The position numbers were made by a program, and so were the translations under genes. A model generated the notes under the pieces. It was given only the letters and a program-made list of their open reading frames with translations, was not told where the DNA came from and ran no database searches. DNA of 64,000 nucleotides from Chamaea fasciata (taxonomy: Eukaryota; Chordata; Aves; Passeriformes; Sylviidae): assembly GCA_029207755.1 (NCBI GenBank), contig JARCOQ010000003.1, forward strand, positions 45,900,144-45,964,143, in the 5' to 3' direction. This document shows positions 27,201 to 41,522 of this stretch, one piece after another (the first letter of the stretch is position 1; each line of letters starts with the position of its first letter).

Positions 27201-29000
27201 GGTAATTAATATTTTAATTTACTATGAACTAGTTGCCATAAGAATTCAAGCTGGGAATCAGTATTTTGTGTATTTAGTGCACATACTCTGCGTTAGGCAA
27301 TAAGTGCATGTAGCTACTTTGGTGTTAGTCTTGTCTGGAAAACTGCCAGTGAAGCTGAAACAGGCCTTTTGACACAGTCAGAATAGCAGGAAACCTCTTC
27401 ATGAATAATGATTTTTACAGAATTGTTTACATTCAGAAGTTTTAAATAAATATAACACTTTAAGTAGAACCACATTTTTCTTAACATGCTGTTCAAGTGC
27501 ATATAAATCATAATTTACCTTTGCTGCACAACTTAATGCAATCTATTAAGGAAATAGTTCTTTTAATAACAAGACTACAGGAAACAGAGAGCTCAATCAC
27601 ACATAAAGAGACAATAAGATTACTGTTAATACACTTTTAACCTTTTAATAAATCATTCTGATTAGCACACAGAGCTGAAAGGATCAGTGATTGTTTTCTT
27701 ACAAGCCCCCTTTATGCACTGAAAAATTTTGCCACCCTAGAAAACCCACAGAAAATGGTGTCCCCATTCATTCCTTCACCCCTCTGCTAGAAGGCTTGGT
27801 ATGGCTCATTCACAGAAATATTTTTTAAAAGGAAAAAAAAAAAGGATATGACTTTTACATTTATCTGTGGTTCAAAATATTAAACTAAGTCTAAAATACA
27901 AAACTCAGAAGACAATTTGATAATTTAATGGTGTTCAAAAATTGTAAAATGTTACTATTTTGAAACTATTTACTAATATTTTTATTTAAGAGAAAACTTC
28001 AGTCAAGTGCAATCAGTGAGTCACTAATATAACAGAGTTTTATAGTGTAATAAGCCTGTTCTATAGGTCATGTATTTGAATAAAAGGCATACTGAGACAA
28101 ATAATTCCAACCTTCACACCAGTCTCAAATTGTTTAGCCCTGAACAGTTATAAGGGATGGAAAGTTTATGGCATTTTTTTTTTTTAATCAGAACAGAATT
28201 ATAACATGCTACTAGCAAGTTGAAGACTGTTCAAAGTTTAAATGCTGGATCAATATGAAAAATATGGGTAGCCTAATTCAAGCATCTGCACATCTCAGGA
28301 ACAAACTTGCTCTTAGTACTGACTGTACCTTTCACTTCTGGTCTCTGTCCAGTCCAATCTGGTTTCAGTGCCAGACAAACGATGTCTCTGAGGAGTCCTT
28401 CTCAAAGCCTTAGCCATAACTGCAAACATGGTAAAAAGAGAAAAAAGTTTTTCAAGGGGATTGTCGGATTCAGAACTACAAACTAGTTCTCATTTTGATT
28501 TTATCTTGAAAATTCTTTTTCTTCTTGTTTCAAGCAGCTTGGTTAAACCACTGATAGCTCACAGGAAAGTTTGTTTCAGAAGTGCAAACAACTTTCTAAT
28601 CTCCCTCTGATTTAGTACCTGAGTGGTTGTTGGCCTTCAAGTAGCCAGTAAACACACAGATTAATATCTCACTAGCAAAATAAAAAATAAATAAGAAAAA
28701 AAAACCAACATCAAAAAGACACTTTTGATATCTAAGGGTGGTACACACGCGTTTTTTGAAACCATACATACATAACTCATCATTTTAACTTCCTTCCAGG
28801 AAAAGGATGTATTCATTAGATGTACCCAAGGAGTACATAGACTGCAGTGAACCAGATCACACTTTGTTCTGGCTTACAGTGTGTTCCTCCCATATTTTGC
28901 TGAAGGGTTTTGTTTAGCCACCTGTGTTTGACTGGTGACATCATCAGTATAGCTCTTTGGCCTTTAACAATAAAGCTCAAAAAAGCCTTATAGATGGCAG
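21244..29000. other. Unique AT-rich noncoding sequence
   Basis: No gene is supported. Small items are a 10-bp inverted repeat at 22944-22977, an 11-bp tandem repeat at 23355-23394, and a 14-T run at 24047-24060. Frames are under 100 codons and unfamiliar. The longest (22694-22990, plus, 98 codons) has no recognisable domain. Confidence 0.6.
23355..23394. repeat. Short tandem repeat, 11-bp unit CATATGAAATC
   Basis: About three and a half units. The first carries a T-to-C change, the third has lost one A, and the last is partial. Confidence 0.85.
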
Positions 29001-32000
29001 TTAGCTTGGAAAGTGGGCCTTAACAAGGCAATTTCTACCTTTCTGCTCCCACACGTGCCACCTCCCTTATGCCTCCTCTGGGCTTTCATGGCCCTAACAG
29101 CATGCTCAGGGAGCACATCCATGCACATCCATGCGCATCAGCACAGATGCTGCTGCAGGGACACCCTGCACAGCTGTGCTCCACAAGGACCACTCTGAAA
29201 TAAACAACCAACAGCAAGAGATAAGGCTGTGGCTGTTGGGTGTACATGACAGCTAGCACAGAGCACCATCCAGAAAAGATAACCCTAAGGAAATCTATGA
29301 TTTGCTGAAATATTATAACATTTTACATGGAGATTTGGAGGAAGGCAAAATCGCTTCATCAACTGATGGACTTCAGTCATCAGGGTTCAGCACAGAAACC
29401 TCAAGGACCAGCACTAGCCAGCTCCTATCAACACCTGATCTTTATGACAAATTTTGTTTACCTTCGTATCCATGACAAACAACAAAAGCTGATCATGTGG
29501 TGTTTGTTCAATCAAAAGGATTGATAAGACCAGCAGAACACAGAAAAACAACAAAGAAAAAAATTAAGCTTTGGTTAAAAATTAATTAGCTATATATATA
29601 TATTTATATAGATACCTGATAAAAACATGCAAACAAGCATTTATTGTATGGTAAAAGCTCCTGATAAAAAGAAAAAAGCTTGAAGTTTAAAAAATAACCA
29701 AGAGAATATTTAGACGCATTTAAGTCTAAACTTGCTTTTGTATTATAGAACACTCTTCCTCCCAACTTTGACTTTTTAATGGCTGATCCTTACATACACT
29801 TGAGGTGAACATTGTCTTGGTTCTGTCTGAACGCATATTCACAGAAGGCCCTTATAACCATCTTTTCATGATGATATTTGAAAAACAAAAGCATATTTAG
29901 AAAGCCGGCAGAAGTATTTATGTTATATGCTCACATACTCTTCCCGTGAAGAGAAACAGGTGAATATTGTTACCATATTCCAACATATTTTAAAGCTTTT
30001 TTTCTCAAGCACTAGCTAAAAAACAGACCTCTGAACTGCTGGATTTATGGGGTTTTTTTTCCCCTTTAGTGGATTATAAAAAACCCCAAGGTTAAGTGGC
30101 AGAGCAGAATACTTGTAATGCTCCCACATTTCCATCCAATATCAAATTTACATGTCACACCAGAAAAAAGTAACCCACTAATACTGTAGCAGGTTGAAAG
30201 GTTTTTTCCTTTTTTACAAAATCATTTGGAAATGCCACATTTTCAAAGCTGAAATTTTTGTCCAGTATCATAGCAGTTTAAATGTAACCAAGCTTGTCAC
30301 AGAACTGCTGACCAGCATGGAAATGGCAGATGCCACAACAAAAGATAAACATGTGGCTGGGTTTCAGGCTCTGTCACGTGAAGATTTTTGACACTGAAAA
30401 TAAGAAATGTCCTACACTGTTGCCACTCTCCTGTGCAAAGAACAGAGTTCTGCATTTTTTTTCAAAGCCAGTAACATGTCCTCACTGTCTTTGGAGGTAG
30501 TCTCCTAATTCTAAAAAGCAACTGTTATTTCCTGACTACTAGAATGGAGGAAATAGATGTTCCTTAAGTCATAAAAGTCATGCTTGGATGAGTACCTATA
30601 CTTATCTCTTTACCATGTGCAGCTTTTCAGAAAACCTTAGTTTATTTTTTAATACTCTTGTTTTCTAGAATGTTCTTCTTAGAAGAATATAGTTCCTTCC
30701 TTATAATAAATCTTTGGCATTTAAAGAGTGTTTTTTTACTTAAAAGATAACAAAAAGTCTGTAAAAATGCTGAAAAATAAAGATCATTAAATTAAAAGTT
30801 TAGGGATTATGAAATTATTATAAAACCACCATTAAATTCCCTTTCCTGTTGACTGAAAGGTGCTTTCAAACATTTTTGTTCACTTTGTGATCAATATACC
30901 TGGTGTCACTTCAGAGAGGAAGACAATTCTTATCTTCTCCATTTCCAGCATGGCTTCTCTGATTTGGGTTAACATGTTTTGGGATGACTGTTCTTGGAGG
31001 TGTTCTCCATTTTGTTAAGATGATATATGGAACAATGATGTAGTCTTTCTCTCAGCCTATAGACCACACATGGCAAACAGAAGTATTCATTATTTCTGCG
31101 CTGTTGTTTCTTTCTCAGCTAAATTTCATAGGGTTGTGGTAGTCTAGCTAGCTGTACAAACAAGCCATCACCAGGAAAACCGAGCAGAGTAATACAGGGA
31201 ATAATGCATAACTCAGATAATATATCAGCATAGTAAAAATACCTCTAGGTGGCATAACATAATGACTTTTCCTGCCATGCAAGGCCAGTTGATAGGAACC
31301 AGAAGCCATCAACTTGTCAAGAAGCATTTAGAAATGATGTGAAACACTGACCTAATGCAATACTATTAATATTTTTCCAAATTCAAGAAAATATTCACTG
31401 AATTACTTAACATAAAATAACTTCTTTTGTTTATGAATATTTCTGTAACAGAAATTCCCTAATTGTCAAAATATATCAATAGTCAAAAGCAAGGAAGTTC
31501 ACAGGACAGCTTTTTGAAAATGTAATTCAGGAACCACTGTGTTACTTTCATTCCATATCATTATCTTTAAAAAGATAGAAGTTCTGGAAGAGAAGTTATA
31601 TATCTATTGTTATGAAGTTGTGAATGGCTATTTTTCTGAATGTATGGGTGATAGCAGTTGGGAGTGGCTGCTATGATCTCTATCATTTGGAAAACTGCCT
31701 GTAAAAAAACTGCGTTTTCTCCTGTCCCAACAGTTCATTGTGATGCACTGTCACAGTCTGCAGCTTGCTCCAAAGAAAGCAAGCAAGAATCAGATAGACC
31801 TCCCATTTGTCCTCTGCGTGTCTTCTGCTCATGAAGCAAATTTTCCATGAACCCACTTCTGAAATTCCGCACCATGAAGTTACTTTTCCAGGCTTCTTTT
31901 AGCTTTTCTGCAGCTTTCCCATGGTCCATATTGGCCACAAGCCATGTATTTTGTTAAAATGGTGCTAAGCCAATGCTAAAAGTCATTTCCTCTCCAGTAG

Positions 32001-35000
32001 ATTTTATTAGATTGGGTTAACCTTAGTTACAAAGCTTCCGATTCATGTCTGGCTCAAATTTGGATGCTTTGTACAGAGGATAAAATTACACACTTGTAAA
32101 ATTTCATTTAACTGTAGTCTCCATTAAAGCACACAGTTACAGTATTTTACTGGCTCTAGTGCTGGAATTTTTTAACTGAGATCTGCTACTTGTGACTTCA
32201 AAGCACCGAGTTTCAGAGTTATCTGTAATTTTAAGCAAGAGATCTAAATTCTGTTTTGAATGTTTTGATGCAGAGCAGGCTGACTATTCACAAAAGAGAT
32301 TGTGAGTGTCATAAAATACGAGACTTTGCTTAGAAGAGAATTAAAGACTCACGTACCCATATCCTTCTTCCCTATACCAAAATGTGTCCTTTTCTGAGCT
32401 ACCATACATCCTATACATTTTATTTACTTCTTATTGCAGCTGCTTACTACCTGTCTCTAGTGCTTCTGTTTTCCCTGTGTATGGTCTGCAGGAAAAACCT
32501 TTGGGAAATGCTCTTGAGAGCAAAGTCAAAATAATTTATCTAAGAGTAGTTGAATATGAATATAAATGTTCACCGTACTGCAATTAGCTGTCAATCTTGA
32601 AAGTGACTTTGAGTCAAGGCAGAGCTTTGATTTTTCTTTGGAAGCCTTTTCCTTGGGATTTCATTAAGAAATCTGGTCAACTTGAGGGCTCTCCTAGTGA
32701 CTGTTGTAAATATTTATCCACAGGGAGTCATTTAAATATTATTTCAGCTAATTAAGTTGGTGCTTGCAATGAGAAAGTAAAAGTGGTTTACTTTCCATGT
32801 TATCCAGTTTTTTTCTCACATTTTAGTTCTCATTTTCTAAACTCTACTGACCTTCATAAGAGTTTAGTGACTGTAATAAAATTCACCAAATTTTGCCCAT
32901 GATTACTAGAAATGATATCTCCTAAACATGTTTTTGCCTTACTTCTCCCCAACTAATTTCTTTTAATCTACAGGTACTTAGTTTGTTAAATCCCTGACAC
33001 ATCATGCCTACTAAACTGTCCTTTCCAAAAGCATCCAAATGTATGATTACTTTCAACACATTTCCGCTCAACAAACATCTTGGTCTAGTAATCAGGTTTT
33101 TTAGTTTCTCAATGACCCACTTGCTTCCTTACTAACAGATAAATGAGGGAAAAGCATTATGCAATGATAAAATTTTGTGTAGGAGCAGTCCATTTCTATG
33201 CGTAAACTCCAACACCCATCAGAACAGGTGAGGGACATCAGACTGACTTCATTGTGCTTTTTATACCACAGTGTGGTATGGTGCTGAAAGGTATGTAAAT
33301 AATAGAACACTGTGTGGGACTGAGTTTATATAAGTCTGACTAGTTCACAGAGTTTGATATAAAGATACATATGCATGGGTACTCACTAAAGCAACACAGC
33401 ATATTTATCTTCAAACTGTTTATACAGCACTAGGCAAGAGGTAGTAAGAGTTGTCCTTGTAAGCGAAGAAATTACATATATTTATATATACACAAAGAAA
33501 TCCAACAGAAAGGAATGCTGAATGTTTGAACTTCACATCCAACGGATATAGCCATTCATCCATGGGGAATAGGCAGTGTGTGCAGAAGCGAAGAAGCTTT
33601 CAGTTTTTAAATTAGTAAACAATTCATCCTGCTCCCTGAATACCTTTGAAGCCTAAATATTGCCTACAGTATACAAGATGTAATTGAAACTCCGTTTGCC
33701 TGAGATCAAACCCAAGGGAAATTGCCTGAACTTGAGTACACTAGTCAGTTCAATTTAAAACAGCCTTCTGAAGACAGCATGAGCTTTGTTTGCCTGCTTG
33801 TTTACTTTTTAATCCAATGTCTTCCTACCAATTGTTTGGTAAAAACCCCTAATTCAAGGTGGGTGTTATTGTGAGCAGAGAAATTGCTTTTATGAATAAG
33901 CAGTTTCTAGGAAAGGTCTAATACGATCAGCATAGAAGGATACAGCACATGTGTCTTGTTTTATGTCAAATTTTACTGCTCCTTATTGGTAAAATAATGG
34001 CATTTCAAAGCCAGACATTGAAGCTCATGGAGGGTAATGTCAGACACATTTTGCATCACAAATGCAAGGCAAGTAATTGCAACAGCCTTCAGAAAAATCC
34101 TAACAGGACATCTGCCTGTGTGTGAAGCGTAGGCGTCTATCTACAAGCACACAGACATACTGTGCACAGTTTTGCAGGACACTTTATGTAACTTTCATAT
34201 GCTGCAGAAAGTTAAGAAAAGAAAGAAATGACAGTGGGAACAATTCTCTAACGTTTTCCCTCTCCTGCACAATACAAAGGACTCTACAGGCTGGAAACCA
34301 GTTGATCTGATGCCTGCTTATCCAACACAATGCCCAGAAAATTATCTTAATGGGTCTTTTTCCCTTGTGTTTGGTCATTACAGTTCTATCCTAGCTACAT
34401 TTACTGGCAAACTTACTAAACAAACAAGGCTGACCAAACTCTCCATCTTGTACGCTGACAGAAAGTGGAAGTTTGACTTTACACGCCCTTGTTATGGACT
34501 GATCATTATCTCCTTGTGTATGGTTTGTGGGGTGCTATTTTTGTGAGGCAGACAGAAGCACATAGAAGTACAGTCTGTAGGTTTTCTATCTTCTGCCAAC
34601 TAATTGTTAGCAATAGATCCAATGAAGGATCTATTGCTTCACTTTAATTGTTGGGAAAACAGTGATTACACTGTGTGCATCTTACAGTGAACCCACGTGT
34701 AAAATATCACTTGAGCCAAATATTCCGAAGCTGAGATGTAAAACTGGGAATACCTATATGTTTTAAATACATCCTGCCAGTTAACTCCCGTATTTCAAAT
34801 TAATGATGATACTTGAACAGAACTGCTTTGAGTAGACGTGTGAAAATACAGGATAGGGGAAGCACCACTCTTGCAACTCCTAAGAATAAATTCTTTCACA
34901 TCTTCTATCATAAAGCAAATATCTAGAATAAGGTATTAATTTAGATTATTTTTTTCACTCAGTGAAACTCTACCACCATGAAACTACAGTTATGATTAAA

Positions 35001-37180
35001 GGATGAAAAGGAATACAAAAGTAGAATCACTGAAGTTGAAGGAACTGAATGAGAACCATGAAAAACAGTCTATCTTACCACAGTGGTCAAATGATTCTCA
35101 GAAACTTCTTTAAATGCTTTAAAAATTGCTGATGCCTTGGGCTAGATTTTAAAATTGCACCATTTATTAAACTGTGTATTTCAAATTTTAGATGAGATTT
35201 GTTATGCTCATTACAGATGCAGCACTGAGGTTTTTTTTCCTTACCAAAATACAGCACCATATCCTGATCTTTGCAGTTTACCAGAAAGTTGTTCCTAGGA
35301 AACTAGACTCAGGGAAAGCTATAGGAGAGTTATATATGCTTCTCCACATATAGAGTTAGGCGCCCAATATGAAATCATCTGAGAGATAATTTGAAAATGG
35401 GATTCCAGCTCACTCTATATCAGCTGCAACAATTCTGTCAAAGAAGCTGTATTGTGCCCATATTTAGGGAGAAAAGCCAACAGGGCCAAGAGCTATTTTC
35501 TTATGCTTTCCATTTGACAAAGCTGTTTCATGTCCACATGGCCAAAAAGACCATGGTTATAGGAGCCATTTGTTGTTGAACTCAGTCCTGAAAAAACACA
35601 TTAGGGCCATTTCCCAAGTAGAGAGTGGCTCATTGCAAACAGGAACAAAACTCCAGGCCAGACGGGGAATTCAGCTGAGTTTTGTATTAGTTTGCCCCTG
35701 CGCTACAAAGAGATGATTAAAGCCAGAGCTGCATCTTAATAACCACTGCTGTGATATGGACTGGGAAGGAGGAAGCTGAACTCCTTCCTCTTTCTGGACC
35801 TTGCCTGTGCTGAGTGACTCCACTCTGTTATCCTCAGAAGACAATCCTGGATTTCTCTTTGTTTTGTAGGACAGCAAGGCTGTCACCCTCAAGACTTTCT
35901 CTTCTGTTTTACAGTTTATTCCACTCCAGGTTTTACAGGGCTAGGGTCTCTTCTAGCATTTCAGAATTGAAACAATTTTAACTCCCTGTGCCATATCCTT
36001 AACAATTTTACACTATTTATCACAGGAATGCAATGTTAATGGATAAGCATCCCAACTTTTGCACATCAATGCAATTGAACAGTTGTGATTAGAGTCTATC
36101 TTGAAAAGATTTCTATATGCCTTTGATTACAAACAGCAACTTTAATGCTTAAATGACAAGTTCTACATTTACTAGCCCCAAATGAAAACCTGAAAAAAAG
36201 GCACATGGAAACAAGGACTATTAAAACAAAATATGAAAGAAAAAAGTATTATTCAACAGACACTAAATAGCAAAATATTAAAAAGACAGTGCAACCATAA
36301 ACTGCAGTCATCCAAAAATAAACTATGAAAAAGGCATGGAAAAGCAGCAGTGGCTAATACATGTAACTAGATACCTTCTGTTTAGTGCAATGAATTGGTT
36401 GAAAACAAAGAGAAGAAAAACACTAGACAATGAACTACATTGCTCAGCTATTAACTGGAACTATAATTTTATTTTTAATATTTTAATAATTATTGGGTCA
36501 AATTGGGTAACAATTTTGGGTTGAATAATTGCACTTCAGAACTTTGTAATGGAAGTTTCTCATGCATTTATAAATGCACCATCAGAACAAAAATATATTG
36601 ATTTCCAGTTTATCAGAAAAATGAGATTTTACATTCACAACTTATATACATTTCAAAATCAGGATTACATGCTGAAATGGTTCATTGAGTGTATATTTTG
36701 AAAAGTAGATTACTGGCCCACCTGGGAAAAAGATTAAAACTAGAATTCAAATCTTGGTTTTTAGGAGTAATCAGAAGTTTCCTGGCTATAATCCACAATC
36801 CACAAGAGCAGAGTTAACTGAAAACAAAATTCAGAGTTAGCACCAATGGAATACTTATCATCTGCTACAACCCTGGTCAGGAGAGAAGCTGGTTGCAATA
36901 GTTAAAACTGAATCACCAAACATATTATTATACTGTAAGTATTGCAAAATAATAGTGATCCCAGTACGCATATGACTGTGTTTTTGCAAAAGTAAGAAGA
37001 CAGAAAAGAAAAATGTTCATGGTTTGGTGCACAAAAACATTTCATAGAGTTGCTATAATGCCCTAGCTCTTCCTAGCCAGCCTGATGTTTGGATAATTTG
37101 CTAACCTGCCAATATTTTGTGGTGGAGGGTATCCCTGCTCACAGGACTGGAAGTGCAAACCATTCGGGACCCATCAGAGA
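29001..37180. other. Unique AT-rich noncoding sequence
   Basis: No gene is supported. It includes a 10-bp repeat (GCACATCCAT, about two and a half units) at 29113-29142, a TATATA-rich stretch at about 29591-29610, a perfect 12-bp hairpin at 34609-34638, and a homeodomain-motif-rich block at about 32580-32780. A weak CR1-like tail may exist at about 35022-35060, but it is too diverged to call. Confidence 0.55.
34609..34638. repeat. Perfect 12-bp inverted repeat with 6-base loop
   Basis: AGCAATAGATCC (34609-34620) and its exact reverse complement (34627-34638) are separated by six bases. It is a compact hairpin in otherwise unique sequence. No transposon termini are visible around it. Confidence 0.9.
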
Positions 37181-38140
37181 GGCAGAGAATCACGGAATCC
37201 CAGAATAGGCTGAGTTGGAAGTGACCCACAAGGATCACAAAGTCCAAGATCCTGCCCTGCACAGGACACCCCAAGAGTCATACCATATGCTTAAGAATAT
37301 TGTCTAAATTCTTCTTGAACTCTGTCAGGCTGGTGCTGTAACCACTTCCTTGGGGAGCTTGCTCCAATGCCAAACCACAGGAACCTTTTCCTGATATACA
37401 GCTAAACCTCCCCTGACTCAGCTTCAGGCCATTCCCTTGGGTCCTGTCCCTGGTCACCACAGGGAAGAGATCAGTGCCTGCCCCTCTTCCCCTCACAAGG
37501 AAATTGCAACTGCAGTGAGGTATCTCCTTGGTCTCATCTTCTCCAGGCTGAACAGATCAAGTAACGTCAGCTGCACCTCATACAGCTTCCTTTCAAGGCT
37601 ATTCCCATCTTTCCAGCCCTCCTTTGGACTCATTCTAATAGTTTAATGTCTTTCTTGTATTGTGGCACCCAACACTGCCCTCAGCACTTGAGGTGAGGCC
37701 ACCCCAGTGCAGAGCAGAGGGGACAATCCCCTTCCTAGCCTGGCTGGAGATGCTGTGCCTGATGTCCCCCAGGCCAGTGTTGGCCCTCCTGGCTTGCCAT
37801 GGACCAGGATCCCCACGTCTCTCTTTCCATGGCTCTGCTCTCCAGCATTACATGCCCTGGTCTGTCTTCTTATGCAGGGTTGCCCCATCCAAGGTACAGA
37901 ATCCATCACTTTCCCTGGTTGACTTTGTAGGGTTGATGATTTCCCAGGCCAATAATTTGTTGAGGCCTCACTGCAGGGCCTCCCTGCCCTCCAGGAAGTC
38001 AACAGTTCCTCCTTTGTATTGCCTGCAAACTTGCACAGTATCCCCTCCAGTCCTGCATGCAAGTCATTTAAGAAGATGTTGAAGAGCACAGAGCCAGATA
38101 TAGAGCCCCGAAAAACCCCACTAGACACAGGGAGAGACCA
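37181..38140 (-). mobile_element. CR1 LINE copy, reverse transcriptase motifs destroyed
   Basis: This minus-strand non-LTR retrotransposon fragment is about 960 bp. The minus-strand frame at 37643-38161 contains SSGVFRGSISGSVLFNIFLNDL, matching the CR1 reverse transcriptase motif usually seen as SGVPQGS-LGP-LFNIFINDL. The catalytic FADD box that follows is changed to FAGN at 38018-38029, losing both catalytic aspartates. The downstream protein (GKVMDS..., then GDVGI-like segments) is scrambled by frameshifts. The 3' end lies at the low coordinate, where CCTTGTGGGTCACTTCCAAC and GATTCT-type units mark a CR1 terminus. The 5' limit is unclear; similarity fades above about 38140 and may reach 38250. 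The copy is older than, and in opposite orientation to, the one at 13060. It is dead. Confidence 0.92.
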
Positions 38141-41100
38141 TTCTTGGAGAAGGGAGTGCAAGGCTCAAGGACCTTCCTGACCAAAAAGGCCCCAACATCT
38201 TTCCTGCACTGGGTACAGAAGGATGTAAACATTGGCAATAAACACCCCAAATGGCTGGTGAATTCTGCAGCATGGCTGCTCAGAAGAAGACTTCATGTAG
38301 TTTCCGAAATGTTTGTTCTTGATTTTCCAAAGAAACTCTTTATTAATAAATTCCCTTTTCTTGGAAAATGTAAATATTGACAGTCCTCAATCCCACTCAA
38401 AACAGAAGCTTCAAAATACTGGAATTTCACCCAGGTTGAAAATCCAAGCTTTAGTAAGCTAGTCCCTTTGTTTATATTTTCTTCTGTTTTATCACTTTTT
38501 TGTTTTAGATTTCATTTTCATATTCTTTCATATGATACCATGATCTGGACAGTTGTTTCTTAAGCAGCTCAGTAGAATTGCTATGCAGAGCAACTTCTCT
38601 TTTATCATTTGAATTTTCAAAGTAATGGATGTTATTGGATTCATGCAGAAATTTCATACAGAACATGAAAAAATATATTTTCAGCTACTAAATACATTCC
38701 AAAATACTAGCTAGAGGGAAAAAGGTGGATTTATATTGATTTTCCTTTTAATAATATCTTCTCCCAAATTTACATTTTCTCACTTCTCCTGTTTGATTAT
38801 ACAAGAACATGAGTTTTTTCACACATCAGATGATCATGTCTCTTGCTCATTGCTCTCCCAAAATGCACATCTGTCACCTTAGCATCAGTCAGATCTATCT
38901 CTGATGGGCAAAGGTTTTATGAAACAAAATTTACATACATTTTAAGTTCTTGAACTTTCTGCAGTTATCTCACTGCTGCAGTGAAAATATGCATGGTGAC
39001 AGTGTGGTCAAACAGGCTAATGAGCCCTTCTTAGGATTTAGCCCACAGTATTAGCCATGGTCTCCCCTTTGTAAACAAATACTTCTGTTCCTCCTGCAAA
39101 ACCAAAAGTGTGAAACCTGCATTTACAGCAAGCACAATCTCTAGCCCTGTGACATTTAAATCTTCATCATAGCCGACCTTTTGTTAACAAGAGCTAGCCC
39201 TTCATGTTGTTTGAATAAAAGTTTGCTTTAACAACTTACTCTTCAAAAGTGTAAAACACTTCATGCTTGCTTCTCAAAAATTACTTTATTGTTACATTTC
39301 AAAGTTACCACTCATGAAAAAAAACCCCTACAAACCTCAAAGTAAATGAAAGGCAAAGGCAAAGAAAACAAAGCTCTTCTGAAAAGGTTATCCAAATAAC
39401 TGTAAGAACTGTTGAAGCTTTTTTTTCCTTTAGGTAGAAAGTTTGGGGTTTAATCTTAGGTCAGTCAAGGACAGCACACGGAGATATTTTAAAACAAGTT
39501 TTAAAGTAGGCAATTCAGATACCCTACATTACCAACCTTGTACAATGCTGGATCTTCTGCAGCTCACACTGCTTGTTACATCCAGTCAAGAAGGCTTTGC
39601 TCAACACTGTGGCTTTGGAGAATAATACCACTTATTTTTCATTTGAATATCCACCTATGTTAATATCCTGGCACCCAAAGGTTTTCTTGATTGCAGCAAC
39701 TTGCTCCAAATGTTTGGGGCTTCTCCGTCTTCCTTTTTGCCCCTGCCACTAGGGACTGTGCCACAGCCCATCCATGCCCTGAGCTGTGTGGGGCCAAGGG
39801 AAGCACACAGCCCCAGGGAGTCACTGGTGCAGCATGAGCAATCAAGGGAGTCCCAGCCTCCTCTTCACCCTCCTCAGTATCACTGTGCCCCCACATCTGC
39901 CTCTCTCTCTTCTCTTTTAGTTTGAAGAGGTTAAGCATAGAATTACTATCCTGAGATGACATTATTTAAACAGACAAGGAAGGGGCTAATCCCAACATGA
40001 AGCAAGACATTGATGATGAGCATTTATAGTATAACTCTGTGTTTTGTGATTTCTCTCTTTTCTTCACACTTTTACTTTTTGCCTTCAAAGCCCCATGAGC
40101 GCTCAGAGTTTCATATTGGCTCCTTTCATGATTAGATTTTTCCCTTTCCCTTTAATTCTTGCAGTTTAACCTGCTGTTCTCCACTAATAAAATCACTCTG
40201 GCAACCTCATCTTGTCATCTCATTTCATTTGTGACAATCCCACCTGTTTGCTCGTTTATTCTTAAGTCTATTACTAGGTCTAAACAATGCCTTTTAGAGT
40301 CCATCTTTTGCTTTAAATGTCCTTTAGCTGCCCATGGCAGCTATTGGGTTGCATTTTAATACTCTGGTTCCCTCTTTTCCAAGTTGAAATGCTAAGTTCT
40401 TATTCTCCTTGCTTTGACACATTCATCTGAGCAATCAGGTTAATATGATCTGAATTTCTTTTGGTCAATCCCTTGTGTGCCTCTTTCAAAATTTCCTTCA
40501 TAAAAGCCAACTCCTTATTCTTTTCTGATAGTCTCTTTCCTAGTTCTCCCTGTAATGTTGCTACACTTCCTTAGAGTTTCACTTCAACACATGGCCCAGC
40601 TGCTGAAACAATACGCTGTGACTGAATTTTGTGCTTCAAACCAATAAAGCAGGTACAAGTTGCCAGCACTGAATAAACAGTAAGTTGAGCTTTGTGGTTT
40701 GCACTGCTGCATTTTTTTTTCTTAAACTCTCCTAGTTCTTTGCAATCAAATTACTGCTTTCTAACTTTCTCTTCTTGCAAATAAATCTTCCAAATGGCAT
40801 GCTCTGCAGCAGCATGTCATGCACTGTGCATGACAGGAGAAAATGTAAGCTGGGAAAGTCTCTGGCTACAAATTTCGGCTCTGTATAGGCTACCTTTAAT
40901 GCTGTCTAAGTAGGATCATGCATCTGGTGCCCAGCCTCCTTCCATGCCAAGCAGACACCGTGGGTTATTGCAAGGTAAGTCTAGAGGCAGCTGGGGTGAG
41001 GGGAGCATGGCCAGAATCTGTCCCACCCCAGATGTTGTTCTGAGCACAAAATAAGAAGGAAAACTTCACCCCTTCCCTTTGGGAGCCTTATTCACAAGGA

Positions 41101-41522
41101 AAGTAGTGAGAAGGGAGGTTATAGCCTTTGTTTAAAACATCTGGCTGGGTAACCTCTCTTTGAGCTGTGGTCAAGCAGTGGAGATGCCCAGGGCACCCCA
41201 ACAGTACCACTGAAGCACCAGCATCAGCAGAGCAGGTGCCTGGGGTGGACATTCCAGCTCTGGAAGTCCTGACTTCCCCATGACCTCGTACAACCCATAA
41301 ATACTTGCTGACCACTGACTCTGAGAGTCACAGTCATTAATGCTTTGTCAGTTAAAGGAAAATAGTCATAGCACAATTAAAATCCTTTGAAACATAGCAG
41401 GTATGTGATCCATTTCTGGTTTGAAGCCTCAGAGGTACATCAGGGTGAGAAGCAACCATTCATTACCCAGGGAGCTGAAAAGTCCAAGCTGAGGAGAGGG
41501 GGTTGTGACTCCTTTTCCTTTT

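Noticed and set aside
29591..29610. TATATA-rich stretch as a promoter
   Set aside because: No transcript start, initiator or gene nearby. It is ordinary AT-rich sequence.
35022..35060. Possible CR1 tail starting TAGAATCACTGAAGTTGAAGG
   Set aside because: Similarity to the CR1 3' end lasts only about 20 bases, too little to call.
40970..40979. Consensus-like splice donor CAAGGTAAGT
   Set aside because: No open exon with an acceptor can be paired with it. Such motifs occur by chance.
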